A DNA stretch of 64,000 nt from Mrakia gelida (Eukaryota; Basidiomycota; Tremellomycetes; Cystofilobasidiales; Mrakiaceae): assembly GCA_024345305.1 (NCBI GenBank), contig BRON01000001.1:124001-188000 (forward strand), read 5' to 3'. Every line of letters begins with the position of its first letter. Position 1 is the first letter of the stretch. Shown here one piece after another: positions 10,145-21,025 of the stretch. The notes under the pieces were generated by a model that was given only the letters and a program-made list of their open reading frames with translations, ran no database searches and had not been told where the DNA came from. The translations under genes were made by a program, and so were the position numbers.

Positions 10145-11027
10145 ATGGGAGCCGTTTCAGCCAACGAGACCAACACGCCAAATCGAACGGAACAGTGGTG
10201 GCCGGCAGAGGGAGAGAAGGCGTGAGTCCGTCAGCTCGCTCTCTCTTCCTCCTTCCCTTCTCGCTGGGAGGTTGGGTCGGGAGAGCTTCAGCGTTGGGTT
10301 GAGCTCGCTTGTGTGACGGATTTTCCGATGTTCTCGTTGTTCCTGTTGTTGTTGTTGCTGCGATTCCATGTCTATGCCCATTCCCTAACGCGAAACGAGT
10401 CGCTCACACCGTCTTTCTTTCGTTCGCGCTCCTCGTCTCGCAGTGTGGAAGTCACCGAGGACACCAAGATCCCCAACGCTGCTACCTTCCGATTCCCAAA
10501 GCAAGATCACACCCTCGCGAATATGATTAGAGGGTGAGCGAGCCCTCCTCTCTACCTCTTCTCGCTTCTCTCGCTCACCTCTTCCCTCCCTCCCCTTCTC
10601 CCACCCCACCCCACCCCCCTTTCCTCCCCCCCACCCCTTCTTCACCCCCCCCCCCCCCCCCCCCCCCCCCCATCCCACCAGCCATCTCCTCAAAGACCCC
10701 ACCGTCCTCTTCGCAGGGTACAAACACCCCCACCCGCTCGAACCCTACTTCCTCCTCAAGATCCAAACCGTCGCTTCCACCACGCCCGTCAAGGCCTTAC
10801 AGCTCACGATCGACGAGCTCGTGCTGCTCACACAGGATATGGAGGAGCAGTGGACTTCGGAACGATCTAAGGCGCAGATGGAGGGGTGGGCTGGTGCAGG
10901 GGAGGGGGTTGGAGCTGGAGGAGGGAGGGGTGGGCAAGGGGAGGGGTTCGGGTTTGGTGCAGAGGGAGGAGGAGCGGGAGGAGGAGGAGGAGGAGGGGGG
11001 GCGTATGGTGGGGATATGGATTTCTAG
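10145..11027 (+). CDS. RPB11: RNA polymerase II subunit RPB11
   Basis: Subunit of nuclear RNA polymerase II that pairs with Rpb3 in an alpha-like heterodimer early in enzyme assembly. Three exons (10145-10221, 10444-10533, 10682-11027) total 513 nt and give 170 aa in frame. Diagnostic segments are VEVTEDTKIPNAATFRFPKQ, DHTLANMIRGHLLKDPTV and AGYKHPHPLEPYFLLKIQT, typical of the RPB11/RPC19 fold. The family is usually about 115-125 aa. Here the conserved part is followed by a tail of roughly 45 residues, almost all Gly with some Ala and Glu, ending GGDMDF. Intron 2 contains a run of 27 C. The start MGAVSANETNTPNRTEQWW fits the family's short N-terminus. Identification is firm; the tail is unusual. 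Confidence 0.93.
10645..10671 (+). repeat. 27-nt homopolymer C tract in RPB11 intron 2
   Basis: An uninterrupted run of 27 C sits just before the acceptor (AG at 10680-10681) of RPB11 intron 2. It takes the place of the usual mixed pyrimidine tract. The G-rich complement could fold into a quadruplex. The length is prone to sequencing and replication slippage. Confidence 0.9.
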
Positions 11028-11647
11028 GTGGTGGGAGAGGGTTTGGGTTTTGGCTTTAATGAGTTTTACGATCTTTGTTGAGGAGGGGAGGGAGAGAAAG
11101 GACGCGATGAAGGGTCGCGAGTGAACGAACGAACGAGGTTAGCTGCAGGACCTCGAGGGGAGAGAAGTAGGGAGGTGGTGTTGGGCTTGCGGATAAACTC
11201 TACGAGGGATCTCGAAAGTCGAGAGAGCGAGGTTGAGGGGACGGATGAAGCGGAGAAACGAGACGAGACGCGCGAGAACGAACGACGCGAGAACAAAGGA
11301 CTCGTTGGCTCGTTCGCCTTCACTTTTCAACGCCAAATTTTCACACTCGTCCTATCTCGTACTCATCATTCATCCTTTCCCCTACCCCCACCCCACCAAC
11401 CCGAAATTTTCCCTACCCTCTCCCCCCTCTGCCGCTGCGCCGTCCGCTCGCTGGCCCCCTTTATCGGCGGGCAGCTTTCTCTCTTTCTTGCTCTGACCGT
11501 CAAGACTGTGAGCTCACTTCCTTTCCCCCTCCTTCCTCCCTTCCCTCTCTCGCACCTCACTGACTCTCCCTCCTCACCCACTCGCTCGCTCGTAGTCGCC
11601 ACCCGCCCTTCCTCTTCACCCCCTTCTTCAGTTTTCACTCGTTCAAA
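11028..11647. promoter_or_regulatory. intergenic: RPB11 3' end and S13 promoter
   Basis: About 620 bp between two plus-strand genes. The first part holds G-rich 3' sequence with short GAAC iterations; the part before 11648 is pyrimidine-rich, as expected upstream of a ribosomal-protein gene. I see no separate gene. Confidence 0.45.
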
Positions 11648-13369
11648 ATGGGAAGGTTCGTTCTTCCCTTCCCTTCCTTCCTCCCCCACCCCTTCCCCTT
11701 GTAATCCACATCCACCTTCGACAAAAATCAGCAAACCCTCTGCAGGTCTTCTCTGGACGGGTGTCTGTGTGTGTATGGGAGGAGCGAAGAGCGATGAGGG
11801 GAGAGAGGGAGGGGGAGGGAAGGCTGGATGGGAGAGACAGCTTCTTGACCTCGCTCCTTTTTCACTCTCCTCGCCTTCGCTGGCAGAGGGCTCGCTTGGA
11901 GGGGGGGACACCCATCTCAACCTCGCTCGTAGTAGAGAAGAGCGTACAAAGGGAGGATCGAAACGAAGGAGTAGAGGGAGGGGAAGGGAAGGGGAGGAGA
12001 GGGAAGGTCCATTGGACTGGGAGGAGGAGGGGAGGAAAAACTCGTTTGGGCACGAACGAACCGCTTGGAAGAGCCCTTCGTTCGTTCCCTTTCGTTTACC
12101 GTTTTCCTTCTCTCCTTCAACCCTTCGATAATCAAACCTCCCCCCCAACCCTACCTCTACGCCCACCTTCGTCTTCGTTCTTCTCCTTTGGCTCTTCTCG
12201 CAGCTTCGACGAGGGGGTCTCCCGCCCTCCTTCCGCGAGCTCGCTCTTCCTTCCTGTGGGTCCTCTCTCGCTTTCTAGCAGAGTAGGTGGTGTGTCTGCA
12301 CACAAGCCCCCTGTTCCCCACATACACACATATGCCTGTTACACCAAACAGAGTCGACCGTACGGTTCGAAGGGGAGAGAGATGTACGAGAGAGGAGTTG
12401 CGAGTTCGACCGACCTTCCCTTCATTGGGAAGAGACGTTGAGCTTACTCTCCTTCCCTCGACTCTACTCATAACCACCTAATACTCACCTTTCACCCATT
12501 CTCCTTCGCTTCTCGTAGAATGCACGCCCCCGGAAAAGGTATCGCCTCCTCGGCTTTGCCCTACAAGCGATCCGCTCCCGCCTGGCTCAAGTCCACCCCC
12601 GAGGAGATCTGTGATCACATCTTCAAGCTCGCCAGGAAGGGTCTGTCCCCCTCGCAGATCGGTGTCATCCTCAGGGATTCCCACGGTGTCCCCCAGGTTC
12701 GTTCTCTCCTCCCTCTCTCCTTTCTCTCGCGTCGAGTTCGAGTACAAGTCGAGTCGAAGCTGACCTCGTCCCTTCTCGTCTTCGCTTCGTTTCGTTTCAA
12801 CCAGGTCCGATTCGTCACCGGAAACAAGATTCTCCGAATCCTCAAGTCCGCTGGTATGGCTCCTGAGCTCCCCGAGGATCTCTACTGCCGTTCGTTCACC
12901 TTCCTTCGTCCCTTCCCTTCCTCTCGTCGTTCCCTCGACCTTCGCTCGTCGCTGACCTTCCCTCCCCCCTTCGTTTCGTCTCCCTCAGTCATCAAGAAGG
13001 CCGTCGCCGTCCGAACCCACTTGAACCAGTTCCGAAAGGACAAGGACGCCAAGTTCCGACTCATTCTCATCGAGTCCAGGATCCACCGATTGGCTAGGGT
13101 GAGTCGCTCTCTCTCGCCCTTCCCTCTCGGCCCTCTTTCTCCGAAGCTGACCTTCCCTCCCTTCGCTCGCTCGTTCGTTTCACAGTACTACAAGTCCCGA
13201 CAGGTCATCTCCCCCACCTTCAAGTACGAGTCCGCTACTGCCTCTGCTCGTGAGTCGCTCGCTCTCCCTCCGTTCCTCCCTTTCTCGCGACGCGTTTGAG
13301 TCCGCGAAACGAAGAATAGCGCTCTGACCACTCTTTCGTCCTTCGTTCGTATCCTCAGTTGTCGCCTAA
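11648..13369 (+). CDS. RPS13: 40S ribosomal protein S13 (uS15)
   Basis: Core protein of the small ribosomal subunit. Six exons (11648-11655, 12519-12696, 12805-12889, 12989-13098, 13186-13249, 13359-13369) sum to 456 nt and give exactly 151 aa, the length of S13 in yeast and man. The start [20 protein letters not shown], the central [17 protein letters not shown] and the end ATASALVA are all as expected. Exon 1 is only 8 nt (ATGGGAAG) and is followed by an 863-nt intron, by far the longest in the gene. Introns 1, 2 and 3 use GTTCGT donors; introns 4 and 5 use GTGAGT. Codon use favours C-ending codons, as in a highly expressed gene. Confidence 0.97.
11656..12518 (+). other. 863-nt first intron of RPS13
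   Basis: Intron directly after the 8-nt first exon, bounded by GTTCGT and GTAG. Long first introns in ribosomal-protein genes often act in regulation or house snoRNAs. I looked for C/D boxes and saw no convincing pair. It contains purine-rich blocks (about 11780-11830 and 11940-12050) unlike the pyrimidine-rich flanks. The open frames inside it look like chance. Confidence 0.7.
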
Positions 13370-13804
13370 GCTTTGCCCTTCGTGGTGAATCGCTGAAACG
13401 TGGGTTGGTTGGGAAGGAAAGAGAAGGCTCGTTCGAGTCGATTTCGTTGGCACGATGCGATTTCTTTCTTCTTTCTTTCGAGACTTGGCTGGTGTGTGCG
13501 TTTGGGGAAAGAAGAGAGAGCGAGCGAGACGGGTGAGCGAGCGAGTGAGGTCGGGAAGGGAGGAGAGGGAAGAAAAGACAACGAACGCGTCGAGGTCGAG
13601 CCTCGATGATCACGACGCGCACTTCTTCGCTCCTCGAGTCGAGCTTGCCCGACCCCTCGAGTCGAGCTTGCCCGACCTCGAGCGAACTAGCAAAGCTCCC
13701 ATCGGTATCGTGAAGACCCATCGATTCCAGTCTAGTTCGTCGTAAGAAGTCGTAAGAACAAACGTGAGCGCCCAACCTCTACCTCTCCCCTCCTTCCTGC
13801 CATC
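13370..13804. other. intergenic with a 23-bp tandem duplication
   Basis: Downstream of RPS13. The unit CTCGAGTCGAGCTTGCCCGAC occurs twice, at 13633-13653 and 13656-13676 (period 23). It includes the self-complementary word CTCGAG. Otherwise nothing recognisable. Confidence 0.6.
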
Positions 13805-14855
13805 CTAGCTCCTCGCCCCCTCCTCCCCCTCCTCAGTAGATTTATAGCTCGGAGGCCTGTCCTCTCTCCCCATCCCACTCGTGTTCCTCATCCCATCCTT
13901 CCGCGGCGGAGAAATCGTCGTTAGCGGCGGGGATTGAGTCGTCACGACGATTCCTTGAGGTAGCGGACGAGGTCGAGGAGGAGGTCGGGAGGCAGTGGGC
14001 GCTGGTGTTGGGTTGAGCAGAGGCGCGTTCTCGTGCTCGCCTGAGAAAGCGCCCGAGGTGGATTCGAAAATGCAGGAGAAGAAGTCGATGAGGTCTGAGA
14101 GGGGACTGGGTACGTTTGGTCGGGGGTGAGAACGAGGGAGGAGGGAGGGGAGGAGATGGTGGTGAGCTCGCGCGAGACGGAGGCGAGGCCTAGAGATCTG
14201 GGAACCGATGAGAGGATGGATGGGGAAGTGGACGTACGATGAGTCTTTGAGAGTGAAGAGGAGGTGGAAGGGGAGAGTGAGCTTCGAGTCAACAATGAGT
14301 CGAGGGGAGGGGAGGAGGGAAGGGTGAGTGAGCTCACACGTACGATGATGATGATGACTTCCTGGAAGACCTCCATGGTCGTCTTGACAGAGGAAGGTGC
14401 AGAAGTGGACGAGGCAGAGGTGGTGGTCGTCGTGGTCCATGGAGGGGGAGGGCGATAGTGGGGAGACGAGAGGGAGAGAAGAAAGGGAGGGAGAAGGGAG
14501 GGAGGGAGGGACGGAGGAGAGGTTGAAGCTCGCGAGAGGAGTGTTGAGTCCACAGCTGCGCTGATTTTGTCGTTAGCTCGACCTTATGTTGAACGGGCCA
14601 AGTCCAAAGTGCCCCTGGCACGAAAAGAGCTCGAAGGAGAGCGGATGGGAAGAAGGAGGTGGGAGGAAGGGTCGATGTTTGAGGAGAGAGGTCTTGAGCT
14701 TCGAGCGACGTTGATGGTGGATCGGAACGAGGCTCAAAGCTTTTAGCCGCATTTTTTCGAGCTTTTCTCTCTTGCCTGGGGACACTAGTCGGATCCAATG
14801 CAGATCTTTAGATTTTTCAGCTTCCGAGATCGAGGAGATGTCGGGCAAACGAGGC
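13805..14855 (-). CDS. doubtful protein-coding gene with a PPSY motif
   Basis: I do not recognise this gene and the exon structure is unsure. A possible start MPRLPDISSISEAEKSKDL lies near 14855 and a possible end near 13805. The last open stretch reads SDLIDFFSCIFESTSGAFSG and closes with GREDRPPSYKSTEEGEEGARS after a Pro-rich run; PPSY would be a WW-domain or Rsp5-type docking motif. An intron (GTGTGAG... to ...CAAAG, about 14240-14335) is plausible. In between, frames are Ser/Pro low complexity and I could not join them with confidence. If real, the gene is divergent from the membrane-protein gene starting at 14974, only about 120 bp away. Confidence 0.25.
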
Positions 14856-14973
14856 ATTTGTCGGACGGGGGTTGTCACCGAAAAGTGAGCTTCGACCTTC
14901 CTTCCTTTCCTTTGTTCCCCATCGACCACCACTCCCTCCCTTCCTCCATTACCGGCTCTTCTCTTCTCTTCAG

Positions 14974-17693
14974 ATGGACAAGGACTGCTCTCCTTCCCCT
15001 CCCCCTCTTGTTCGTATTCCAAAAGCAGCATCCTCCTCCCGTCTTCGCCTTGTCCTCGGGCTCCTCGCTCTCTCCCTCTCCCTCGCCGTCCCGTGCTTCC
15101 ACTACCAACTCTTCAACTTCGCTCGATCCACGGCGAGCCCGCACGCTGCTTTTCACTTGGACGATCCATCAAGACCGGAGATGGAGGTTGTGAGGAGCTA
15201 CTTCGGAAGGAAGGACGGAGGAGGAGTCGAGAACTGGGACCTCGTCGCTTCGCTGTACTGGAGGAGGGAACGAGGTCCTTACCGTCCTTATGGGGAGGAA
15301 AATGTGGAGGAGGACTGCGTCGAGCGTAACGACAAGCTTTGGCTCCCGTGGGAGAGGCTCTACAGTGATGTGGTCATCGCAGGGATCGATGGAGAGACGA
15401 TGCTGACGAGCGGAGCAAACCCCATTGAGGGAACGGCGAAGGTCGTGATTCCTGGAAGGATCGTGTGAGTGACCATCTCAGCTTGCTTCGCTTTGTTCTC
15501 CAGAAGCTAATTTCTCGATTTGCATTCCAGATCTCACCTCCGAAACGGCTTCGGTCATCGCTCAAGTCAACTCGCGTCGACCTTCCACCTCCTCCCCTCC
15601 CACCATCCTCCCCCATCGAACCTCCATCCCCTCGCCTCCCTGGTCGCCTACGCCGAGTCCCGCTGGAACATGGACTCGATGACCTTCCGAGACTACCAAC
15701 CCAACTCCCTCAGATTCCCTCTCCCCTTCCCCGTCGCAGGGAACTCCCACGCCGAGCAGTTGAAGTGGGGAGACGAGCCGACGAACGACCATTTCCTCCC
15801 CAAGGTCCACGACTTCGAATGGGAGGTCATGCTGAGCAAGTCTCCAGCCGTCGGAAACATGCTCAGGGAGGTTGGTCGAGAGTTTACCACGAGGAAGAGC
15901 GAGGAGGCGGAGGAGAGTTTGCGAGGGAGGGTCGCGTCGTCGATGGGTCAGGAGGCGAGGATTGTAAGGAAGACGTGGGTGGCAATGGCGAGAGATGCTC
16001 CTGTGTACAAGCTTAGCGGATTTTTGAGACAGATGGCGAAGTGGATGGGCACTCAGGTGAGTTCTGTTCTCGATGAGTCTAGCTTTTCTCGAACGCGTCG
16101 AGTCCGACCGATCTTTCGCTCTTCTACTTTTCGATGTTCCTTTTGTGCCCGCAGAAGAAGTGCCACAATTTGCGTCGAACAGGACAGAAGGAGGATCGAA
16201 GCTGCTGGCATCGGTTCTCGAACGTGGGACACTTCGACAGCCTCATCTCCATCGGTCCTCCTCTTCCCCTCGACTCGCCAACGTCGTCGAAGGGCGACGC
16301 AACAGGATGGCGATACCTCCCCTTCCTCACTACGTCTCTCGGAGTGGTACGGGATCCGGACCTCATCTCTCTTCCGAGCCAGCAGCTCTTGGTCGAGAAG
16401 TCGAAAGGTGAGTCTCGCTCGCAATCTTCGAGCTCGTTCGAGAGAGAGAGACGCAGGCACTGACTTTATGTGTGCCCCTCCTCGTCCACAAATTCTCTCC
16501 TCAGTCGAGCCTGACTTCTCGTACGACTGGGACATCTCCTTCTCGACGGTTTCGCCACCGGAACTCGCCCTTGGATCAGAAGAGAGCGTGCGGGACGTTT
16601 TCGCGGACGTCAAGTTCATGATCCTCCGTCAGAGCGACGTTTGGGCCAAAACTTTCGGTGAGTATGATCTGCTCCCGGTTGTGCTTTCTAGCGCTCTCAA
16701 TCGTCGTATCTGACTCTCGACGCCGCGTCTCCTCCGGCTCAGACTCGTTCCTCGGCCATCCCTTCGCCCCTCAGATCCGACCACTCCTCCAAGTCGCCTT
16801 CGCCCTCGTCAGCTACCTCCTCTCCGTGGCCACCGACTTCCTGGCCTTCCGCTACTGGACCACTCGTTCCCTCACAACTGGAATCGCGATCCCTTCTCGC
16901 TTGATCAACGCGACGGTCGATCTCGCTTTCGCCTTCGTCGCCCTCGCAGCAACTGGATTCAGTAACTTCAGCGGGTGGTTCGATCTGGGAGAAGGGATCG
17001 TTTCCTCCGGTCTTCAGTTAAGCGTGGGTCTAAGGCTGATCTGGACGTGGGGCGGTTGGCGGGGCATGATACCGATCAAACTCGAGAGGCGAGCGGCGAC
17101 GCATGGGGAGAGGAGGAGCTCGAGGTTGGATTTGGTTGGGTTTTCGTGGACTCTCAGAGTACTAGTGAGTAGCTCGAGCCGTTTCGCGCTCTCGATCTCG
17201 GCGTTTACGCGACTGACGACGCGTCGACCTCTTTATCTTGCTCTCTCACCATCAGCTCTTCGTCGCGACCTTCACCGCATGGAACTACATCCCTACCCCT
17301 CCCCTCATCTACTCACCCTCATCGTCACACTCCACTGCACCTACTCTCCTCACTCCCCATCAAGGCTCGATCTTCACTTCGCCCTCCGTCGAGTCAACCA
17401 AAAACTCCGTCATCACACCCCTCTGGATTTCCCTTCTCGTCCCGCAGATCATCCTCAACCACCGGTCCTCGTCCTTCGCAGGCTCTGATTCACTCTACGC
17501 AGTACTACATTTGTTTGAAGAGCTTCTATACCTGGTTGCGAAGTTGTTGACGGTCGCAGAGATCGAGAAGTGGGAGGGGAGGGACGCTGTGACGGTGCAC
17601 GATGTGGTTGGGCTTTTGTTGGCTGGGACGTTGGCGTGGCAGGCTTTGACGTTGGAGGTGGTGAATCAGGAGGAGGTGGAGGAGAAGGGATAA
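14974..17693 (+). CDS. 760-aa multi-pass membrane protein of unknown function
   Basis: Not recognised. Six exons (14974-15464, 15531-16056, 16155-16407, 16505-16657, 16743-17164, 17256-17693) sum to 2,283 nt in one frame, so the model is consistent. One N-terminal transmembrane helix (LVLGLLALSLSLAVPCF, about residues 26-42) is followed by a large, presumably luminal or extracytosolic domain of about 400 residues containing IAGIDGETMLTSGANPIEG, WNMDSMTFRDYQPNSLRF and YDWDISFSTVSPPELALG. A C-terminal bundle of about six hydrophobic helices follows (for instance VAFALVSYLLSVATDFLAF and LFVATFTAWNYIPTPPLIY), with a conserved-looking LIWTWGGWRGMIPIKLE between helices. The protein ends EEVEEKG. 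No catalytic motif is evident. The topology suggests an ER/Golgi or vacuolar membrane protein, which is only inference. Confidence 0.8.
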
Positions 17694-17871
17694 TGAAACC
17701 AGCTCATTATTCGAGATCCGGAGAAAGGATACGGGCGAAAGCGAAAGTCGACGACGCGTCGAACAAAATCACACAAGGACTCCGTTTCTCCGTTTCCACG
17801 ATCAGGACGCAGAGGGGGACGACGATCGAGATGACAACATGAGATATGAAAAGCTGTGAATCAGACAAAGA

Positions 17872-20524
17872 TTACCACACCGACCCTCGCCTCTTCTTCC
17901 GTCCGCCTTCGACATCTCCTCCTCCTCTCACGTCTGGCGACGGACCCGCTTCGAACATGTCCGAGAATTCCATTACCCCTGAGCCCAACGAGGCCACCAG
18001 ATCTGAAGGTCGTTGTTCGTCCAGCGCGCGGGTTGCCGACGGGTTCGTGAGTGCTTCTGGCGGAGGTCGAGGAGGAGAGGGACGCGTCAACAACGATGGA
18101 CGAGGATGAGATTGAGTCGAGGGAGGGTTCAGCTTCGAAGCGAAAAGGGAAAAGAAAGATCGCGTGAGCTCTACAGACTCAAAGGATGAGAGCAAGGGGC
18201 AGAAAGGGAGGAGAAACGAAGACGAGAGACGGAAGACGAACCTGGATCGACGTCGTCCCACTCACTCCTCCACCACCACCGCCCCTGGAAAGCTTCTCCC
18301 CACCAAGCCAAGCGGCGTTTAGACCTTCCCTCAGCTTCTCCTCATTCTCAACCTCAGCCTGCGACATCACTCCACCCCCCGCTCCTGCTCTCGAGTCGCG
18401 TCTCAGCACAACACCCTCTCCTCCTCCTCCTCCCTTCGACTCGATTCCAACCGCTGCTCCCTCTCCCGTTCGCTTCCTCTCCCGGACCCATGTTCGATGG
18501 TGGCAGCATGAGCAAGCACACATCCCTTCGCTCCATCCTGCTGAGCGTCCGTTCCCGTTGGCGGACGAGGCGAGGTTGGGAAGCCGTTGATTTTGGAGTT
18601 GAAGCTCGGCGTTCCGAAGACGTTCCCGTTGGAGACGACGAGGAGAGGTGATGTAGAGGACGATGGAAGAGCAGTAGATCTGAAGGGTAAGGATGAAGTC
18701 GAATGAGAACAGGTGTGAAAAATAATTAGAGCCAGCTCGAGGGCCGAAGGTCGGAGGAGGGGGAGAGGAAAGGCAAGCGAACCTTCGGCAGCACTGAGAT
18801 GATGACTGAGTTCCATCCTGTGGTTTCGAAGATGTAGAGGAGCCTGTTCACAGAGAGGAGGGGAAGAAAGGTCAAATCGAGTCGAGGACTCGTTCGACGC
18901 GTCGTCGACTTGCGAATTCCTCCGTCGACGTGTGAGAGAACCTATCCGCTTACAGACACAGAGCTTGGAAGCTGAAATAGAGAATGAAATGAGATGTGAC
19001 GAGGATGGAGGGGAGGGAAGGTGGTCAGAGAGAGCGACTCGAGAGACGTAGACGACGCAAACGGACTCACATAACGATCAAACTTCCGTTCCTCCTTGTG
19101 ATACTGATCAACTTGGCTAGGATCGGACTCGTGGAGTTGACGTCGGCGTGGTTGTGACCTTCCGTATCGTTCTTCCTCTTGGCGTTGAGGAGATCGAGGG
19201 AAATGACCGTCGCGAGGATGGTATCGGTGAGGGTTGACAGGCCTGAGGACGACGGCGCAGGAGGTGGTGCGAGAGACGTGAAGGAGAGAAAGAGAGATGT
19301 GAAAGCAGAGGGAGGTGGTTGTGCACGTAGGAGATGATAGGAAAGAGTGGGAAGAGAAGGTGAGAGGGACAAGCCCGTCAGCTCGACGAGAGAACGACGC
19401 GACGAAGGTTTATCGTGCTCGATGAGAAGAGGACCGATACGTACCTGCCCAAAGGATGTTGAGGATGGGAACGGGGCAGTGAGGACCGTTGTCGTCGAAC
19501 ACTTTCGCCGAAGAGCGGTAGAAGCATGAGAACGCGTCTCGCTGTCGATCGAGAGGGAAAAAAGGGAAGAGGAGCAAAGCGAAGCGGAGGAGATTCAGTC
19601 AGCGATAATCTCACTGAGATCGTCTGAGTCGAGAGGAAAAGCTGGAGAGTCACGGTGGAACTCACAAAACTACTCTGTTGAGCGAGAAAGCCAACCGTCG
19701 TGGTCGTGATGATGAGAAAACCGACGAAGACGCAGAGGGCGATTCGCTTGAGCGAGAGACGACCTCCAGACATGGCTCTGGCGAAGAGGATGCTTCGAAT
19801 GGCGAGGAAGGCCTGGCAGAGCGCGACCTGTCGACGGATGAGTGGGTTGTAGAGAGATGGGAAAGGGAGAGGGCACGGGCGAGGGTCAGCGTCGACCAGT
19901 TGAGTCAGGCGAACGAAATGGAGAGACGCAGATGAACTGACGATGATGATGGAGAGGAAGAGTCCTACTCGAGACTCGGGGCCGTACACGATATCCGTGA
20001 GCTTGAAGGAGGGAAGGAAACGGAGAGGGAGAGGTTGGTGAGCTTCGATCCTCATTCCCTCGTCCTCTCGATGACAAGACGGCTGGCTCCATCCACCTGC
20101 TGGGCCCGAGAAGGGAAGAAAAGAAGAGCTGGGCTACTACTGACATAGTCTATCTCTCCAGGATGCAGATTCTGTAACGTCAACATGTGGCCGTCCAGAG
20201 TTGCATCGAGCAAGCAGAGCAGGAAGAGCCCGAGGACTGATCCCCGCATCAACGTCGAGTCGCGAAATTCTGTGAGATACGAGACCGTCTGAAAGCTGTA
20301 TACGAAGTGGAGAGGAAGGTTGGAAGTCAGTCAGAGCCCATCAACGACCTCGCTGGATCGCTCCGGAGGGAAGACGAGAGAGAGGAAGGGAGAGGGAGGG
20401 AGGGAGGGAAGTTGTGAGCTCACGCGAGGACGCCAGTGCCAACGAAGCTGAGGAAGGCTCCGATGTAAATGGGAGTATTCGACCGCTCTATGGCTTGGAG
20501 GAGGGGTTCGACGTGTTCTTCCAT
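17872..20524 (-). CDS. seven-TM DUF6534-like membrane protein
   Basis: Membrane protein with the outline of the basidiomycete DUF6534 group: about seven hydrophobic helices, no enzyme motif, and a long disordered tail. Start chosen at 20524 (MEEHVEPLLQAIERSNTPIY), immediately before TM1 (GAFLSFVGTGVLA). Further helices read MRGSVLGLFLLCLLDATLDG, GLFLSIIIVALCQAFLAIRS, IALCVFVGFLIITTTTVGFL and LIVMLFQALCLLYIFET. The tail is Gly-, Arg- and Glu-rich (GGGGGEGVV, MSQAEVENEEKLREGL) and ends near 17872 (KKRRGSVW). The last acceptor (about 18125) could be read in either of two frames, so the final 90 residues are uncertain. Function is unknown for the family. The assignment rests on topology rather than a signature. 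Confidence 0.6.
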
Positions 20525-21025
20525 GTTTCCGAAGTGTTGTCGAGGTTGAGGGAAGGTGAGAGAGGGAGCTAGAGGGAAAGGGAGGGAGTTCGGGACCTTC
20601 TCGTCCAAGACACGAAAGTTTCGATGACTTGCGTCGGAAGCAGGTCTTCCCTTTCGCGTTTCTCTTTGGGAATCAACAAACCGAGTCGACTCTGTCAGCC
20701 TTTAGCAGCATTATAGATGAGATCCGAGGTTGTAGAGGTTCGGAAGAGACGAGCGACCTCCGTTTGATCCGAAACTGGAGACCTCGTTTTTTTCGACGAG
20801 AGCGAACGTCGTCCTCTCCTTTTCAGCAACCAACCACCTCAGCCTCAAAACGGATCTCCCTCGCTCTCTCTCAGCCTAGGACCCGACCCTTCTCTCTCAC
20901 CTTCCCCTCCCTTCAAAAAAGCTAGCCGTAGCCTCAAGCTTCCAGCTCAGCTCTCTCTCTTCGCTCCCCTTCCCTCGTCCTCCCCTGCTCCCCTTCATTC
21001 GTCCTCCCTCTCCTCAACTCCAACC
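20525..21025. promoter_or_regulatory. divergent promoter region before Clu1
   Basis: 500 bp between the divergent seven-TM gene and Clu1, becoming strongly pyrimidine-rich towards 21025, as seen upstream of other well-expressed genes here. No defined element recognised. Confidence 0.45.

Noticed and set aside
11121..12441. Large open frames (up to 336 codons) across the RPS13 leader and intron 1
   Set aside because: RPS13 exon 1 lies inside them and splices in frame to give exactly 151 aa. The frames are low-complexity Ser/Gly/Arg.
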